Below are positions 25,815-33,569 of a stretch of DNA of 33,569 nt, piece after piece (within the stretch, counting starts at the first letter, position 1; each line of letters begins with the position of its first letter). The DNA comes from Emcibacteraceae bacterium (GTDB lineage: Bacteria > Pseudomonadota > Alphaproteobacteria > Sphingomonadales > Emcibacteraceae): the NCBI GenBank assembly GCA_028281625.1, contig JANQJN010000066.1:1-33569 (forward strand), read 5' to 3'. The notes below the pieces were generated by a model that saw only the letters and a list, made by a program, of their open reading frames with translations, had not been told where the DNA came from and searched no databases. Both the position numbers and the translations under genes were made by a program.

Positions 25815-27167
25815 ATGAAAAGCATTATATTCAAATCAGCACTTTTGACAACCGGCTGGGCGCAAAATGTCCGGATTGACATTGACGAGCGGGGGTTTGT
25901 TTCGCAGATATCGGAAAATGCAGAAGCAACAGTTGATGTGGTTAGTGGCTACGCCATTCCGGGAATGAACAACATCCATAGCCACGCGTTTCAGCGCGCC
26001 ATGGCGGGACTGGCTGAATATTCTACATCATCCAATGACAGTTTCTGGACCTGGCGCGATATCATGTACCGCTTTGCGGCAAAAATTTCGCCCAATGATC
26101 TTTATGCTGTCGCATCCCAACTATATGTAGAAATGCTTAAAGGTGGATATGTGAGTGTCAGCGAGTTTCATTATCTACATCATGATGAAATCGGGAGTAT
26201 GAATATGTCCCGCGCGATAATGAATGCAGCAAAAGACGCTGGCATCGCCCTCTGTCATTTACCGGTACTTTACATGGCGTCGGGGTTTGGAGGTAATCCC
26301 TTAAAGGAAGAGCAAAAGCGCTTTGGTCATACTGTGGATGATTATTTAATGCTGCTTGAAGGCTTGCGATCGGAGGTCAACCAAAATGCAAATCAGCATT
26401 TGGGTATGGCGTTTCATAGTCTTCGCGCTGTCGAAATCGAGGCGATGAAGAAGTGTCTGATGGTACGCAAAGACGGACCGATTCATATTCATATTGCTGA
26501 GCAGAAACAGGAAGTTAACGACAGTGTTGCACATTATGGAATGCGGCCGGTCGAATGGCTGTATAATAATTTTGATGTGGATAAAAACTGGTGTCTGGTC
26601 CATGCCACTCATCTGAATGGAGGGGAAATCACGGCGATTGCCCGCTCCGGCGCGGTCGCGGGGTTATGTCCAACAACTGAGGCCAACCTGGGCGATGGGT
26701 TGTTTCCTTTGCCCGAATATCTGGAAACGGGTGGCGAGGTTGCCATTGGTTCTGATAGTCATATTTCGGTAAGCGTCAGTGAGGAACTCCGCCTGCTTGA
26801 ATATGGTCAGAGGCTCAGTCATCAGAAACGGAATATTGCATCCAGTATTGACAATCCCCACACAGGAACCAATCTCTACCTGAAAAGCGCATCGGGAGGC
26901 GCGAGAGCGAGCGGATTTGACAATGGCGCGATTGAAGTTGGCAGACGTGCAGACATTGTTGTTCTGGATGACCGTTCACCCATATTGGTGGGAACACCAG
27001 ATGAAAGCGTATTTGACCGATATATTTTTAGCGGAAATGTAAATGTGACTCGCGACGTTTATATCGCAGGTGAAAAAGTCATATCGGACTACAAACACGT
27101 ACATGAAGAACAAATTTTTGAGAAGTTCAGGCAGACCGTAGAGGGTTTACAGAAAATGCTTGACTAA
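25815..27167 (+). CDS. hutF: Formimidoylglutamate deiminase
   Basis: Converts N-formimino-L-glutamate to N-formyl-L-glutamate plus ammonia, the branch of histidine degradation used by pseudomonads and many alphaproteobacteria. From ATG 25815 the 450-residue amidohydrolase shows GMNNIHSHAFQRAMAG (metal ligands His55, His57), SFWTWRDIMYRF and VSVSEFHYLHH, all typical of HutF. HIHIAEQ, LVHATHL and the metal Asp in IGSDSHISVS follow. An in-frame ATG at 25773 lies inside the promoter upstream of the operator and is rejected as start. Presence of hutG downstream confirms the two-step route. Confidence 0.95.
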   Translation: MKSIIFKSALLTTGWAQNVRIDIDERGFVSQISENAEATVDVVSGYAIPGMNNIHSHAFQRAMAGLAEYSTSSNDSFWTWRDIMYRFAAKISPNDLYAVASQLYVEMLKGGYVSVSEFHYLHHDEIGSMNMSRAIMNAAKDAGIALCHLPVLYMASGFGGNPLKEEQKRFGHTVDDYLMLLEGLRSEVNQNANQHLGMAFHSLRAVEIEAMKKCLMVRKDGPIHIHIAEQKQEVNDSVAHYGMRPVEWLYNNFDVDKNWCLVHATHLNGGEITAIARSGAVAGLCPTTEANLGDGLFPLPEYLETGGEVAIGSDSHISVSVSEELRLLEYGQRLSHQKRNIASSIDNPHTGTNLYLKSASGGARASGFDNGAIEVGRRADIVVLDDRSPILVGTPDESVFDRYIFSGNVNVTRDVYIAGEKVISDYKHVHEEQIFEKFRQTVEGLQKMLD

Positions 27168-27181
27168 CCTGTATATACAAG
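27168..27181. promoter_or_regulatory. HutC operator 2 (hutC)
   Basis: CCTGTATATACAAG, one mismatch from a perfect CTTGTATATACAAG palindrome, starts one base after the hutF stop codon and 36 bp before hutC. A promoter-like TTGACT (27160-27165), 18-bp spacer and CATAGT (27184-27189) would place the site within the spacer, so hutC is probably autoregulated. Confidence 0.8.
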
Positions 27182-27217
27182 TTCATAGTGAGGTCATATT
27201 TTTGAAAGGATAAAGCC

Positions 27218-27937
27218 ATGACGGTGGATGTCAAATCCGAACCTTTATACCGAAAGATCAAAAATCACATTCTGGCGCGCATTGACAGTGGCGAATGGGA
27301 AGCCAGTATGCGTGTGCCTTCAGAAAATGAATTGGTGAAGGAATTTTCCGTTTCCCGCATGACCACCAATCGCGCGCTTCGGGAACTTACCGATGAAGGA
27401 TATTTGATCCGGGTAGCCGGTGTTGGCACCTTTGTTGCCGAGCTTAAAGCCCAGAGCAATCCGCTTGAAATTCACAATATCGCTGATGAAATTCGCGCAC
27501 GCCATCATGAGTATAGTGCGGAGGTGCTTACGTGCGAAGCCGTTAAAGCCAATGAGAAAATAGCGTCCATCATGAATATCGAGATAGGGGATGAACTTAT
27601 TCACTCGCAAATTATTCATAAAGAGCAAGGCATCCCCATACAGCTGGAAGACAGGCTTGTAAACGAAGATGTTGTGCCCGGCTATGGCGCCCAGGATTTC
27701 ACCCAGCATACTCCCTACGAGTATCTGATCAAAAAGGCACCACTACAAAAAGTGGAGCATGTGGTCAAAGCCATACTGGCACCCGAAGGAATAAAATCGC
27801 TACTGGATATGAGCGATATGGAAGCGTGCCTTCTTGTGGAGCGCCGCACCTGGACCAAAGGTCGGGTGGCCTCAACAGCGAAATTGTATCACCCGGGCTC
27901 ACGGTACGAGCTCTCGGGTCGTTTTAAACCGGAATAA
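27218..27937 (+). CDS. hutC: GntR-family histidine utilisation repressor
   Basis: Transcriptional repressor of 239 residues. An N-terminal winged helix-turn-helix of GntR type (about 8-75) contains PLYRKIKNHILARIDSGEW, RVPSENELVKEFSVSRMTTNRALREL and GVGTFVAE. A UTRA effector-binding domain (about 95-235) follows. In the HutC subfamily the effector is urocanate. Its position inside the hut cluster and the three palindromes nearby support the assignment. The gene lies 50 bp after hutF, and hutU follows at 69 bp. Confidence 0.95.
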   Translation: MTVDVKSEPLYRKIKNHILARIDSGEWEASMRVPSENELVKEFSVSRMTTNRALRELTDEGYLIRVAGVGTFVAELKAQSNPLEIHNIADEIRARHHEYSAEVLTCEAVKANEKIASIMNIEIGDELIHSQIIHKEQGIPIQLEDRLVNEDVVPGYGAQDFTQHTPYEYLIKKAPLQKVEHVVKAILAPEGIKSLLDMSDMEACLLVERRTWTKGRVASTAKLYHPGSRYELSGRFKPE

Positions 27938-27984
27938 AGCACAAGATCCTTGAAAATGAAGCAGGGATCAGTCTTTTCAACTAA

Positions 27985-27998
27985 CTTGTATAGACAGG
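27985..27998. promoter_or_regulatory. HutC operator 3 (hutU)
   Basis: CTTGTATAGACAGG, two mismatches from the CTTGTATATACAAG palindrome, lies in the hutC-hutU gap and ends 8 bases before the hutU ATG. It overlaps the likely ribosome site (AGGATAAG). No good promoter is visible directly upstream, so it could act as a roadblock to read-through from hutC or cover a non-canonical promoter. Confidence 0.65.
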
Positions 27999-28006
27999 AT
28001 AAGAAA

Positions 28007-29677
28007 ATGTCAGAGCAAAATACTAATATCAGGGTGGTCAGGGCCCCAACAGGTCCAGAAATCACCGCAAAAAGCTGGGCCACAGAGGCACCAATGCGCA
28101 TGCTGATGAATAATTTGGATCCGGATGTCGCGGAGCGACCGGAAGATCTGGTGGTCTACGGCGGCATTGGCCGTGCCGCCCGCAACTGGCAGTGTTTTGA
28201 TAAAATCGTCGATAGCCTTAAAAATCTGGAACAAGATGAAACTTTACTTGTGCAATCCGGAAAACCGGTTGGCGTTTTCAGAACTCATGAAAATGCTCCG
28301 CGAGTGTTGATTGCCAATTCGAATCTTGTGCCCCATTGGGCCACCTGGGATCATTTTAATGAACTCGATAAAAAAGGGCTGATGATGTATGGGCAGATGA
28401 CTGCCGGCAGCTGGATTTATATTGGTAGCCAGGGCATCGTGCAGGGTACCTACGAAACTTTTGTTGAAATGGGATGCCAACATTTTGATGGAAATCTTTC
28501 TGGCAAATGGATCCTCACCGCTGGCCTTGGTGGCATGGGCGGCGCTCAGCCGCTAGCCGCGACAATGGCAGGGGCGTCAATGCTTGCGATTGAATGCCGT
28601 AGCGATCGGATCGACTTTCGCCTGCGCACCCGCTATCTGGATAAGCGGGCGGAAACTCTGGATGAGGCCATGGCAATGATCAACGAAGCGACGGCAAAAG
28701 GCGACGCTGTCTCTGTTGGTTTATTGGGTAATGCTGCCGAGGTTATCCCGGAAATGATACGGCGCGGCATCAAACCAGACGCGGTGACCGACCAGACATC
28801 GGCGCATGACCCGGTCAATGGCTACCTTCCCATTGGCTGGAGCGTTGAGGAGTGGGAGCGCAAAATTGAATCGAGCCCAAAGGAAGTGGAAGACGCTGCG
28901 AAGAAAGCCATGGCCGTTCATGTGAAAGCCATGCTTGAGTATCACAATATGGGTATTCCCACATTTGATTATGGAAACAACATTCGACAGGTTGCTTTTG
29001 ACGAAGGTGTTGAAAAGGCTTTTGATTTTCCAGGCTTTGTGCCGGCCTATGTGCGACCGCTTTTTTGCCGCGGGATAGGGCCGTTCCGATGGGCGGCGCT
29101 TAGTGGCGATCCGGAAGATATTTATAAAACAGATCAAAAGGTGAAGGAGCTTATCCCGGATAATCCACATCTGCACAATTGGCTGGATATGGCCCGGGAA
29201 CGCATTCAGTTTCAGGGCCTTCCCGCCCGCATATGTTGGGTGGGTCTCGGGGATCGTCACAGACTTGGTCTCGCCTTCAATGAAATGGTCAAAAATGGTG
29301 AGCTAAGTGCCCCTGTGGTTATTGGCCGGGATCATCTTGATAGCGGCTCTGTCGCGAGCCCTAACAGGGAAACAGAAAGCATGATGGATGGATCCGATGC
29401 GGTGTCGGACTGGCCGCTGCTTAATGCTCTCCTGAATACAGCGAGCGGTGCCACATGGGTATCGCTGCATCATGGTGGTGGCGTCGGCATGGGCTTTTCG
29501 CAGCATAGTGGCGTGGTGATCATGTGTGATGGTACCGACGCCGCAGCGGAACGTATCGGTCGTGTGCTTTGGAATGATCCGGCCACCGGCGTGATGCGCC
29601 ATGCGGATGCAGGTTATGACATCGCTAAAGACTGTGCCCGCGCAAAGGGGCTCAACCTACCGATGCTGGAGGATTAG
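28007..29677 (+). CDS. hutU: Urocanate hydratase
   Basis: Second enzyme of histidine degradation, adding water to urocanate with tightly bound NAD+. From ATG 28007 the protein has 556 residues, the normal length. Signature blocks: ENLVVYGG-like [64 protein letters not shown] and DQTSAHDP. The active-site cysteine lies in [13 protein letters not shown] (Cys410, the same number as in Pseudomonas putida urocanase). The C-terminal [15 protein letters not shown] is intact. The frame is open 57 bp further upstream across the operator, but AGGA before 28007 and family length decide the start. hutH follows after 3 bp. Confidence 0.97.
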   Translation: MSEQNTNIRVVRAPTGPEITAKSWATEAPMRMLMNNLDPDVAERPEDLVVYGGIGRAARNWQCFDKIVDSLKNLEQDETLLVQSGKPVGVFRTHENAPRVLIANSNLVPHWATWDHFNELDKKGLMMYGQMTAGSWIYIGSQGIVQGTYETFVEMGCQHFDGNLSGKWILTAGLGGMGGAQPLAATMAGASMLAIECRSDRIDFRLRTRYLDKRAETLDEAMAMINEATAKGDAVSVGLLGNAAEVIPEMIRRGIKPDAVTDQTSAHDPVNGYLPIGWSVEEWERKIESSPKEVEDAAKKAMAVHVKAMLEYHNMGIPTFDYGNNIRQVAFDEGVEKAFDFPGFVPAYVRPLFCRGIGPFRWAALSGDPEDIYKTDQKVKELIPDNPHLHNWLDMARERIQFQGLPARICWVGLGDRHRLGLAFNEMVKNGELSAPVVIGRDHLDSGSVASPNRETESMMDGSDAVSDWPLLNALLNTASGATWVSLHHGGGVGMGFSQHSGVVIMCDGTDAAAERIGRVLWNDPATGVMRHADAGYDIAKDCARAKGLNLPMLED

Positions 29678-29680
29678 AGT

Positions 29681-31213
29681 ATGAGATTTGAAATTAACCC
29701 CGGCCATCTGACTTTAAACCAACTAAGATCTCTTTACCGCAACGAGAAGCAATTATCAGTACTTGATGACGCTTGGGATGTCATTCGCGCGTCCCGCAAG
29801 GTGGTGGATGACATAACTGAAGAGGGGCGGACCGTTTATGGAATTAACACCGGCTTTGGCTTGTTGGCGCAAACCTCCATTTCCTCCGATGAACTGGAAC
29901 TGCTGCAAAGCAATCTGGTGCTTTCCCATAGTACCGGCATTGGAAAACCGCTTGATGACGATGTGGTGCGGCTGATCTATGCGCTCAAAATTTCAAGCTT
30001 GGCGCAGGGTCATTCTGGCATCCGGGCATCGACGATGGAAGCATTCCTCGCCTTTATCAACGCGGGGATCATTGCCGAGATTCCTGAAAAAGGATCTGTG
30101 GGCGCATCCGGTGATCTGGCGCCACTTGCTCACATGACAGCGGCACTGATGGGCGAAGGTTTTGTGCGTCTTGATGGCGAGCGAATGTCAGCAGCGGACG
30201 CCCTCATTAAGGTTGGTCTTGAGCGGCATTCACTTAGCTCGAAAGAGGGGCTAGCTTTTCTAAACGGGACACAAGTTTCAACGGCGTTGGCGCTTAAGGG
30301 ACTGTTTCAAGTGGAAGATATTTTCGCCGCTGCCGTGGTTGCGGGTTCATTAAGTGTTGACGCGCTCATGGGAAGCGTGGCTCCTTTTGATGCGCGCATT
30401 CATATCGCCCGCGGTCAACCCGGTCAGATCACCGTGGCGGCAAAGTATAAAGACCTGCTTCAAGACAGCGAGATTAACCTGGCGCACCATGACTGCGATA
30501 AAGTACAGGATCCTTATTCCTTCCGCTGTCAGCCGCAAGTCATGGGTGCCGCCCTTGATCTTATTCATAGTGCCGCGCACACGCTGCTGATCGAAGCAAA
30601 CGCGGTTACCGATAATCCCCTAATATTCACTGACAACGGCGATGTGATTTCCGGTGGTAACTTCCATGCGGAGCCGGTGGCTTTCGCCGCTGATATTCTT
30701 GCCATGGCCATTTCTGAAATCGCCAGCATTTCTGAACGGCGCCTGGCTGTACTGGTGGACCCGAAAATGAGCGATCTACCGGCGTTTCTCGTCAAGAACA
30801 GTGGGGTTAATTCAGGCTTTATGATTGCGCAAGTTTCCGCGGCGGCACTGGTTTCCGAAAATAAAACCATGGCCCATCCCTCCAGCGTCGATAGCATTCC
30901 AACAAGCGCCAATCAGGAAGATCATGTGAGTATGGCAACCTATGGCGCACGGCGGCTTATGGATATGTGTGAAAATAGTGCGGCGGTTATTGCAATCGAA
31001 CTTCTAGCCGCAGCACAAGGCATTGATTTTCGCGCACCACATAAAACGTCCTCTAAGCTACAAAACTACTATAATCTGATCCGCAAGAATGTTCCCCATT
31101 ATACGGTCGATCATTATTTTGCGCCTGACATAGACCGGGCAACAAAAATGGTTCTTGCCGGACAGTTTGCTGCTGATGTACTGGATATTCTGCCATCCAA
31201 GGTGGCGCAATGA
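29681..31213 (+). CDS. hutH: Histidine ammonia-lyase
   Basis: First enzyme of the pathway, eliminating ammonia from histidine to give urocanate. The 510-residue protein carries the Ala142-Ser143-Gly144 triad ([15 protein letters not shown]) that cyclises to the MIO electrophile. The catalytic Tyr53 is in [10 protein letters not shown]. The positions match the P. putida enzyme. [24 protein letters not shown] and the C-terminal region are intact. The absence of tyrosine/phenylalanine lyase neighbours and the hut context support histidine specificity. It overlaps hutG by 4 bp (ATGA). Confidence 0.97.
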   Translation: MRFEINPGHLTLNQLRSLYRNEKQLSVLDDAWDVIRASRKVVDDITEEGRTVYGINTGFGLLAQTSISSDELELLQSNLVLSHSTGIGKPLDDDVVRLIYALKISSLAQGHSGIRASTMEAFLAFINAGIIAEIPEKGSVGASGDLAPLAHMTAALMGEGFVRLDGERMSAADALIKVGLERHSLSSKEGLAFLNGTQVSTALALKGLFQVEDIFAAAVVAGSLSVDALMGSVAPFDARIHIARGQPGQITVAAKYKDLLQDSEINLAHHDCDKVQDPYSFRCQPQVMGAALDLIHSAAHTLLIEANAVTDNPLIFTDNGDVISGGNFHAEPVAFAADILAMAISEIASISERRLAVLVDPKMSDLPAFLVKNSGVNSGFMIAQVSAAALVSENKTMAHPSSVDSIPTSANQEDHVSMATYGARRLMDMCENSAAVIAIELLAAAQGIDFRAPHKTSSKLQNYYNLIRKNVPHYTVDHYFAPDIDRATKMVLAGQFAADVLDILPSKVAQ

Positions 31214-31983
31214 GTGAAATGTATCACTGCAAAGAAGGGAACTCGCCGTTGCTGGTCAGCATGCCTCACGTAGGACTTGAAATCCCGGACGGCTTAAAGA
31301 CGGACATGACCGATGTGGCACTGTCGCTAGAGGATACAGACTGGTATGTAGACCGGCTTTACGATTTTCTGGAAGATATGGATGTTTCAGTCATCTCGGC
31401 AAAATACAGCCGTTATGTGGTCGACCTTAATCGCGGCACAGACGGCAAAAGCTTGTATCCGGGTCAGAAGGTGACGGAGCTCTGCCCAACGACCACATTC
31501 AGCGGAGCACCTCTATATAAGGATAGGAAGAGCCCTGACGAAGAAATGAGAGTAGGCACATACTGGCAGCCGTATCATGCCAAAATCCAAGGTGAACTCA
31601 TACGCCTTAAAGAAAAGCACGGCTTTGCCCGGCTGTGGGATGCCCATTCGATCCGCAGTCATGTGCCTGAACTTTTTGATGGTCGGCTCCCGGATTTAAA
31701 CCTGGGTACGGGAAATGGCATCTCCGCCAGTCACGTGCTTACCGAAAAGCTGGACCGGATTATTCAGTCATCGGATTACACGACAGCACTGAATGGCCGT
31801 TTCAAAGGGGGTTACATTACCCGCCATTATGGGGATCCAGAAAACAACATTGATGCTGTCCAGCTTGAAATATCGCAAGTAACTTATATGGATGAAGCGC
31901 CGGACAATGCCTTTAGGCAGGATAAAGCAGATCGGCTGAGGCCGATTTTAAAATCACTCATTGAAACAATGATGGTTGAATAA
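31210..31983 (+). CDS. hutG: N-formylglutamate deformylase
   Basis: Final step of the HutF branch, hydrolysing N-formyl-L-glutamate to glutamate and formate. The 257-residue protein belongs to the N-formylglutamate amidohydrolase family. It shows [41 protein letters not shown] and [39 protein letters not shown] and [13 protein letters not shown] are near the end. The start codon overlaps the hutH stop (ATGA), so the two are translationally coupled. It is probably the last hut gene of the transcript. Confidence 0.94.
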   Translation: MSEMYHCKEGNSPLLVSMPHVGLEIPDGLKTDMTDVALSLEDTDWYVDRLYDFLEDMDVSVISAKYSRYVVDLNRGTDGKSLYPGQKVTELCPTTTFSGAPLYKDRKSPDEEMRVGTYWQPYHAKIQGELIRLKEKHGFARLWDAHSIRSHVPELFDGRLPDLNLGTGNGISASHVLTEKLDRIIQSSDYTTALNGRFKGGYITRHYGDPENNIDAVQLEISQVTYMDEAPDNAFRQDKADRLRPILKSLIETMMVE

Positions 31984-32037
31984 AATTAATTTGTTTTTAT
32001 GATGGGCAGATGAACCAATAAAAGTGGATGAAAGCGC

Positions 32038-32280
32038 ATGCAGAATATTTTTGTGCAGATTAAATGTGAACTTGGAAAAGTCTATGACGTGGCGGAAGCG
32101 GTTGTCGATAACGTAGAAGAAGCCGAAGACGTTTATTCCATTTCCGGAGCCTTTGATCTGATGGTGAAATTTCATCTTGGTGATGATATTGATATCGGCC
32201 GCTTTGTGAATGAAAATGTGCAACCCATACCGGGGATAAAAGACACTTTCACGATTATGACCTTTAAGGCATTTAAGTAG
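32038..32280 (+). CDS. Stand-alone Lrp/AsnC ligand-binding (RAM) domain protein
   Basis: An 80-residue protein consisting only of the alpha/beta RAM domain that in Lrp/AsnC regulators binds amino acids and drives oligomerisation. It has no DNA-binding helix-turn-helix. Blocks typical of the family: FVQIKCELGKVYDVAEAVVDNVEEAEDVYSISGAFDLMVKF and VQPIPGIKDTFTIMTFKAF. It lies 54 bp after hutG on the same strand and could be read from the hut transcript. A sensing or partner role is inferred. Its stop directly abuts the stop of the convergent marR-type gene. Confidence 0.88.
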   Translation: MQNIFVQIKCELGKVYDVAEAVVDNVEEAEDVYSISGAFDLMVKFHLGDDIDIGRFVNENVQPIPGIKDTFTIMTFKAFK

Positions 32281-32724
32281 TTAGTCCCCGCTTACATAGG
32301 TCGTAAGTTTTGCGAGGATAGCATCCAAAGCCTTTCTTTCTTTTTTATCAAGTTGTTTAAGCAGTTTTCGTTCGTATTTTTGCACGAGTGGGACAATCTT
32401 CTGGTAGGTTTCCTGACCTTTTGATGACAGCGATAATTCAGAGCGACGTTTATCGTCGTCTGCAAAAGTTCTCATCACCATGTCATTCTTGATCATATTG
32501 CCCACGGCGCGGCTGACAGCAACTTTATCCATCGCTGTTTTTTCCGCCACAAAGGCGGCAGAAACGCCGCTTGAAACCCCCAGTACTGCCATAACACGCC
32601 ATTCAGTGTGAGCGATGCCAAATTTTTCGGTATAAAGCTTTGCCAGGTCCTGGCTCACCAGATTGGTTAAATACGAAAGTTGATACGGTAAAAATTCTTC
32701 AAGATGCAGTTCAGACTTACTCAT
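32281..32724 (-). CDS. MarR-family transcriptional regulator
   Basis: The 147-residue regulator has a winged helix-turn-helix: EWRVMAVLGVSSGVSAAFVAEKTAMDKVAVSRAVGNMIKNDMV, then the wing with DDDKRRSELSLSSKGQETY, then dimerisation helices at both ends. The ATG at 32724 is preferred; the frame extends to a TTG at 32763 inside the operator. It is divergent from the fumarylacetoacetate hydrolase family gene and has a near-consensus promoter overlapping an inverted repeat. It probably represses itself and the neighbour. Such MarR regulators often control tyrosine/homogentisate catabolism, but the effector here is unknown. Confidence 0.9.
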   Translation of the reverse strand: MSKSELHLEEFLPYQLSYLTNLVSQDLAKLYTEKFGIAHTEWRVMAVLGVSSGVSAAFVAEKTAMDKVAVSRAVGNMIKNDMVMRTFADDDKRRSELSLSSKGQETYQKIVPLVQKYERKLLKQLDKKERKALDAILAKLTTYVSGD

Positions 32725-32757
32725 ATTATCTTTTTCCAACTTGCCAATCAAAAAGGC

Positions 32758-32786
32758 TTGCAAATAGTTTCATTTGTAACTATTAT
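32758..32786 (+). promoter_or_regulatory. Predicted promoter of the FAH-family gene
   Basis: TTGCAA (32758-32763), 17-bp spacer, TATTAT (32781-32786), reading toward the gene at 32842. The inverted repeat at 32763-32784 fills the spacer and touches both hexamers. Confidence 0.5.
32763..32784. promoter_or_regulatory. Probable MarR operator
   Basis: Perfect inverted repeat AATAGTT-N8-AACTATT, 22 bp long, the size and form usual for MarR dimers. It lies in the divergent gap and overlaps the promoters of both genes. Confidence 0.75.
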
Positions 32787-32810
32787 AAGTACATAACTGA
32801 TTTTGGTCAA
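32782..32810 (-). promoter_or_regulatory. Near-consensus promoter of the marR-type gene
   Basis: On the minus strand: TTGACC (32805-32810), 17-bp spacer, perfect TATAAT (32782-32787). The operator begins inside the -10, which predicts tight autorepression. Confidence 0.75.
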
Positions 32811-32841
32811 TAGTAAAACATTTGCAGGAAAGAGCAAGGAC

Positions 32842-33569
32842 ATGAAACTGGCATCATTAAAGCACGGCCGCGATGGTAAACTCGTTGTGGTCTCAAAGGA
32901 TCTTTCAAAATATGCACTGGCAACCAATGTCGCCGCCACCATGCAACAGGCCCTGGATAATTGGGAGAGCTGCGAAACAGGACTAAAGGCGATTTATGAC
33001 GATTTGGAAGCTGGTAAAATTGCCGGTCATGATTTTGATCCTCACCAATGTGCTGCACCACTTCCGCGCTCATACCATTGGGTTGATGGCAGTGCTTATG
33101 TCACCCACGTGGAGCTGGTCCGTAAGGCCCGCGGCGCGGAACTACCACCAAGTTTCTGGGAAGATCCGCTTGTTTATATGGGCGCTTCAGATGCCTTCAT
33201 CGGGCCGCACGATGACATTCGCGCAGGATCAGAAGATTGGGGCATTGATCTTGAAGCGGAAGTAGCGGTAATCACCGACGATGTGCCCGCAGGTATCAAG
33301 GCTGAAGACGCTGGCAAGCATATTAAGCTTGTTTCAATCCTCAATGACGTATCACTTAGAAATCTAATTCCGGCGGAGCTGGGTAAACAATTTGGTTTTT
33401 ACCAGTCAAAGCCCTGGACCGCGTTTGCGCCGGTGTTTGCCACCCCGGATGAACTCGGTGATGCCTGGGACGGCTGTAAGCTGCACTTACCGCTATATGC
33501 ATATGTGAATGGTGAAAAGTTAGGCTCACCCAACGCTGGCATCGATATGACCTTTGATTTTTGTCAGTT
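32842..33569 (+). CDS. Fumarylacetoacetate hydrolase family protein (3' partial)
   Basis: The first 242 codons are present; the gene runs off the window. The N-terminus MKLASLKHGRDGKLVVVSKD and the catalytic-domain stretches PLPRSYHWVDGSAYVTHVELVRKARG, GIDLEAEVAVITDDVP and LVSILNDVSLRN are present. These are typical of bacterial FAH-type hydrolases used at the end of tyrosine/homogentisate degradation (fumarylacetoacetate to fumarate and acetoacetate). The acidic metal ligands expected in EAEVAV and NDVSLR are present. AAGGA precedes the ATG. The family also contains other acylpyruvate hydrolases, so the exact substrate is inferred from the MarR context and not proven. Confidence 0.88.
   Translation, partial: MKLASLKHGRDGKLVVVSKDLSKYALATNVAATMQQALDNWESCETGLKAIYDDLEAGKIAGHDFDPHQCAAPLPRSYHWVDGSAYVTHVELVRKARGAELPPSFWEDPLVYMGASDAFIGPHDDIRAGSEDWGIDLEAEVAVITDDVPAGIKAEDAGKHIKLVSILNDVSLRNLIPAELGKQFGFYQSKPWTAFAPVFATPDELGDAWDGCKLHLPLYAYVNGEKLGSPNAGIDMTFDFCQ

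Noticed and set aside
32725-32763. TTG start of the MarR-type gene at 32763
   Set aside because: It lies within the operator, has no ribosome site, and would add residues not typical for the family.
1-33569. CRISPR arrays, tRNA or rRNA genes, insertion sequences, prophage genes
   Set aside because: I saw no spaced direct repeats, cloverleaf sequences, transposase, integrase or phage structural genes in either strand.

Overview
The window looks like a stretch of chromosome from a free-living, probably marine alphaproteobacterium. The strongest taxonomic sign is the gene order DUF3576 lipoprotein, leuS, lptE, holA (15098-19789), a typical alphaproteobacterial cluster. The leuCDB-asd and sdhCDAB operons fit the same class. 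G+C is close to half by eye. I would guess the Kordiimonadales/Emcibacterales neighbourhood, but that is inference. No tRNA, rRNA, CRISPR array, transposase or integrase gene is visible.

Layout. 1-3546 (+): leucine biosynthesis leuC (5' end missing), leuD, leuB, then asd. 3613-6984 (-): the succinate dehydrogenase operon sdhCDAB, separated from asd by a shared terminator hairpin and carrying a terminator-like hairpin in its leader. 7159-12102: an oligopeptidase B-type lipoprotein, a small secreted protein of unknown function, a CitE-type CoA-ester lyase and an M28 peptidase. 12117-14780: thioesterase, YggS, ThiE-like protein and a porin-like outer membrane protein. 15098-19789: the DUF3576/leuS/lptE/holA cluster. 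19786-22400 (-): a two-subunit molybdenum hydroxylase of the isoquinoline 1-oxidoreductase type in more AT-rich sequence. 22646-24025: a neurotransmitter:sodium symporter family transporter. 24109-24441 (-): a second copy of the small secreted protein family. 24518-31983: a complete histidine utilisation locus, hutI divergent from hutF-hutC-hutU-hutH-hutG. 32038-33569: a stand-alone Lrp/AsnC ligand-binding domain, a MarR regulator and the start of a fumarylacetoacetate hydrolase family gene.

How it works together. Much of the window serves growth on peptides and amino acids: secreted or surface peptidases (S9, M28), an amino-acid-type Na+ symporter, the histidine pathway via formiminoglutamate deiminase (HutF) and N-formylglutamate deformylase (HutG) to glutamate, probably tyrosine-type ring-cleavage catabolism at the right edge, and succinate dehydrogenase. 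Three copies of a TTGTATATACAA-like palindrome stand before hutI/hutF, hutC and hutU and are probably HutC operators.

The most unusual structure is at 9296-9825. The last 17 or so codons of the CitE-like gene occur twice, once as the true gene end and once as a detached remnant about 470 bp away. The small secreted-protein gene lies between them, as if inserted at the 3' end of a gene while supplying a replacement end. A paralogue of that small gene, of identical length, lies beside hutI. No large novel system such as a defence island or biosynthetic cluster is visible; the rest is recognisable metabolism.
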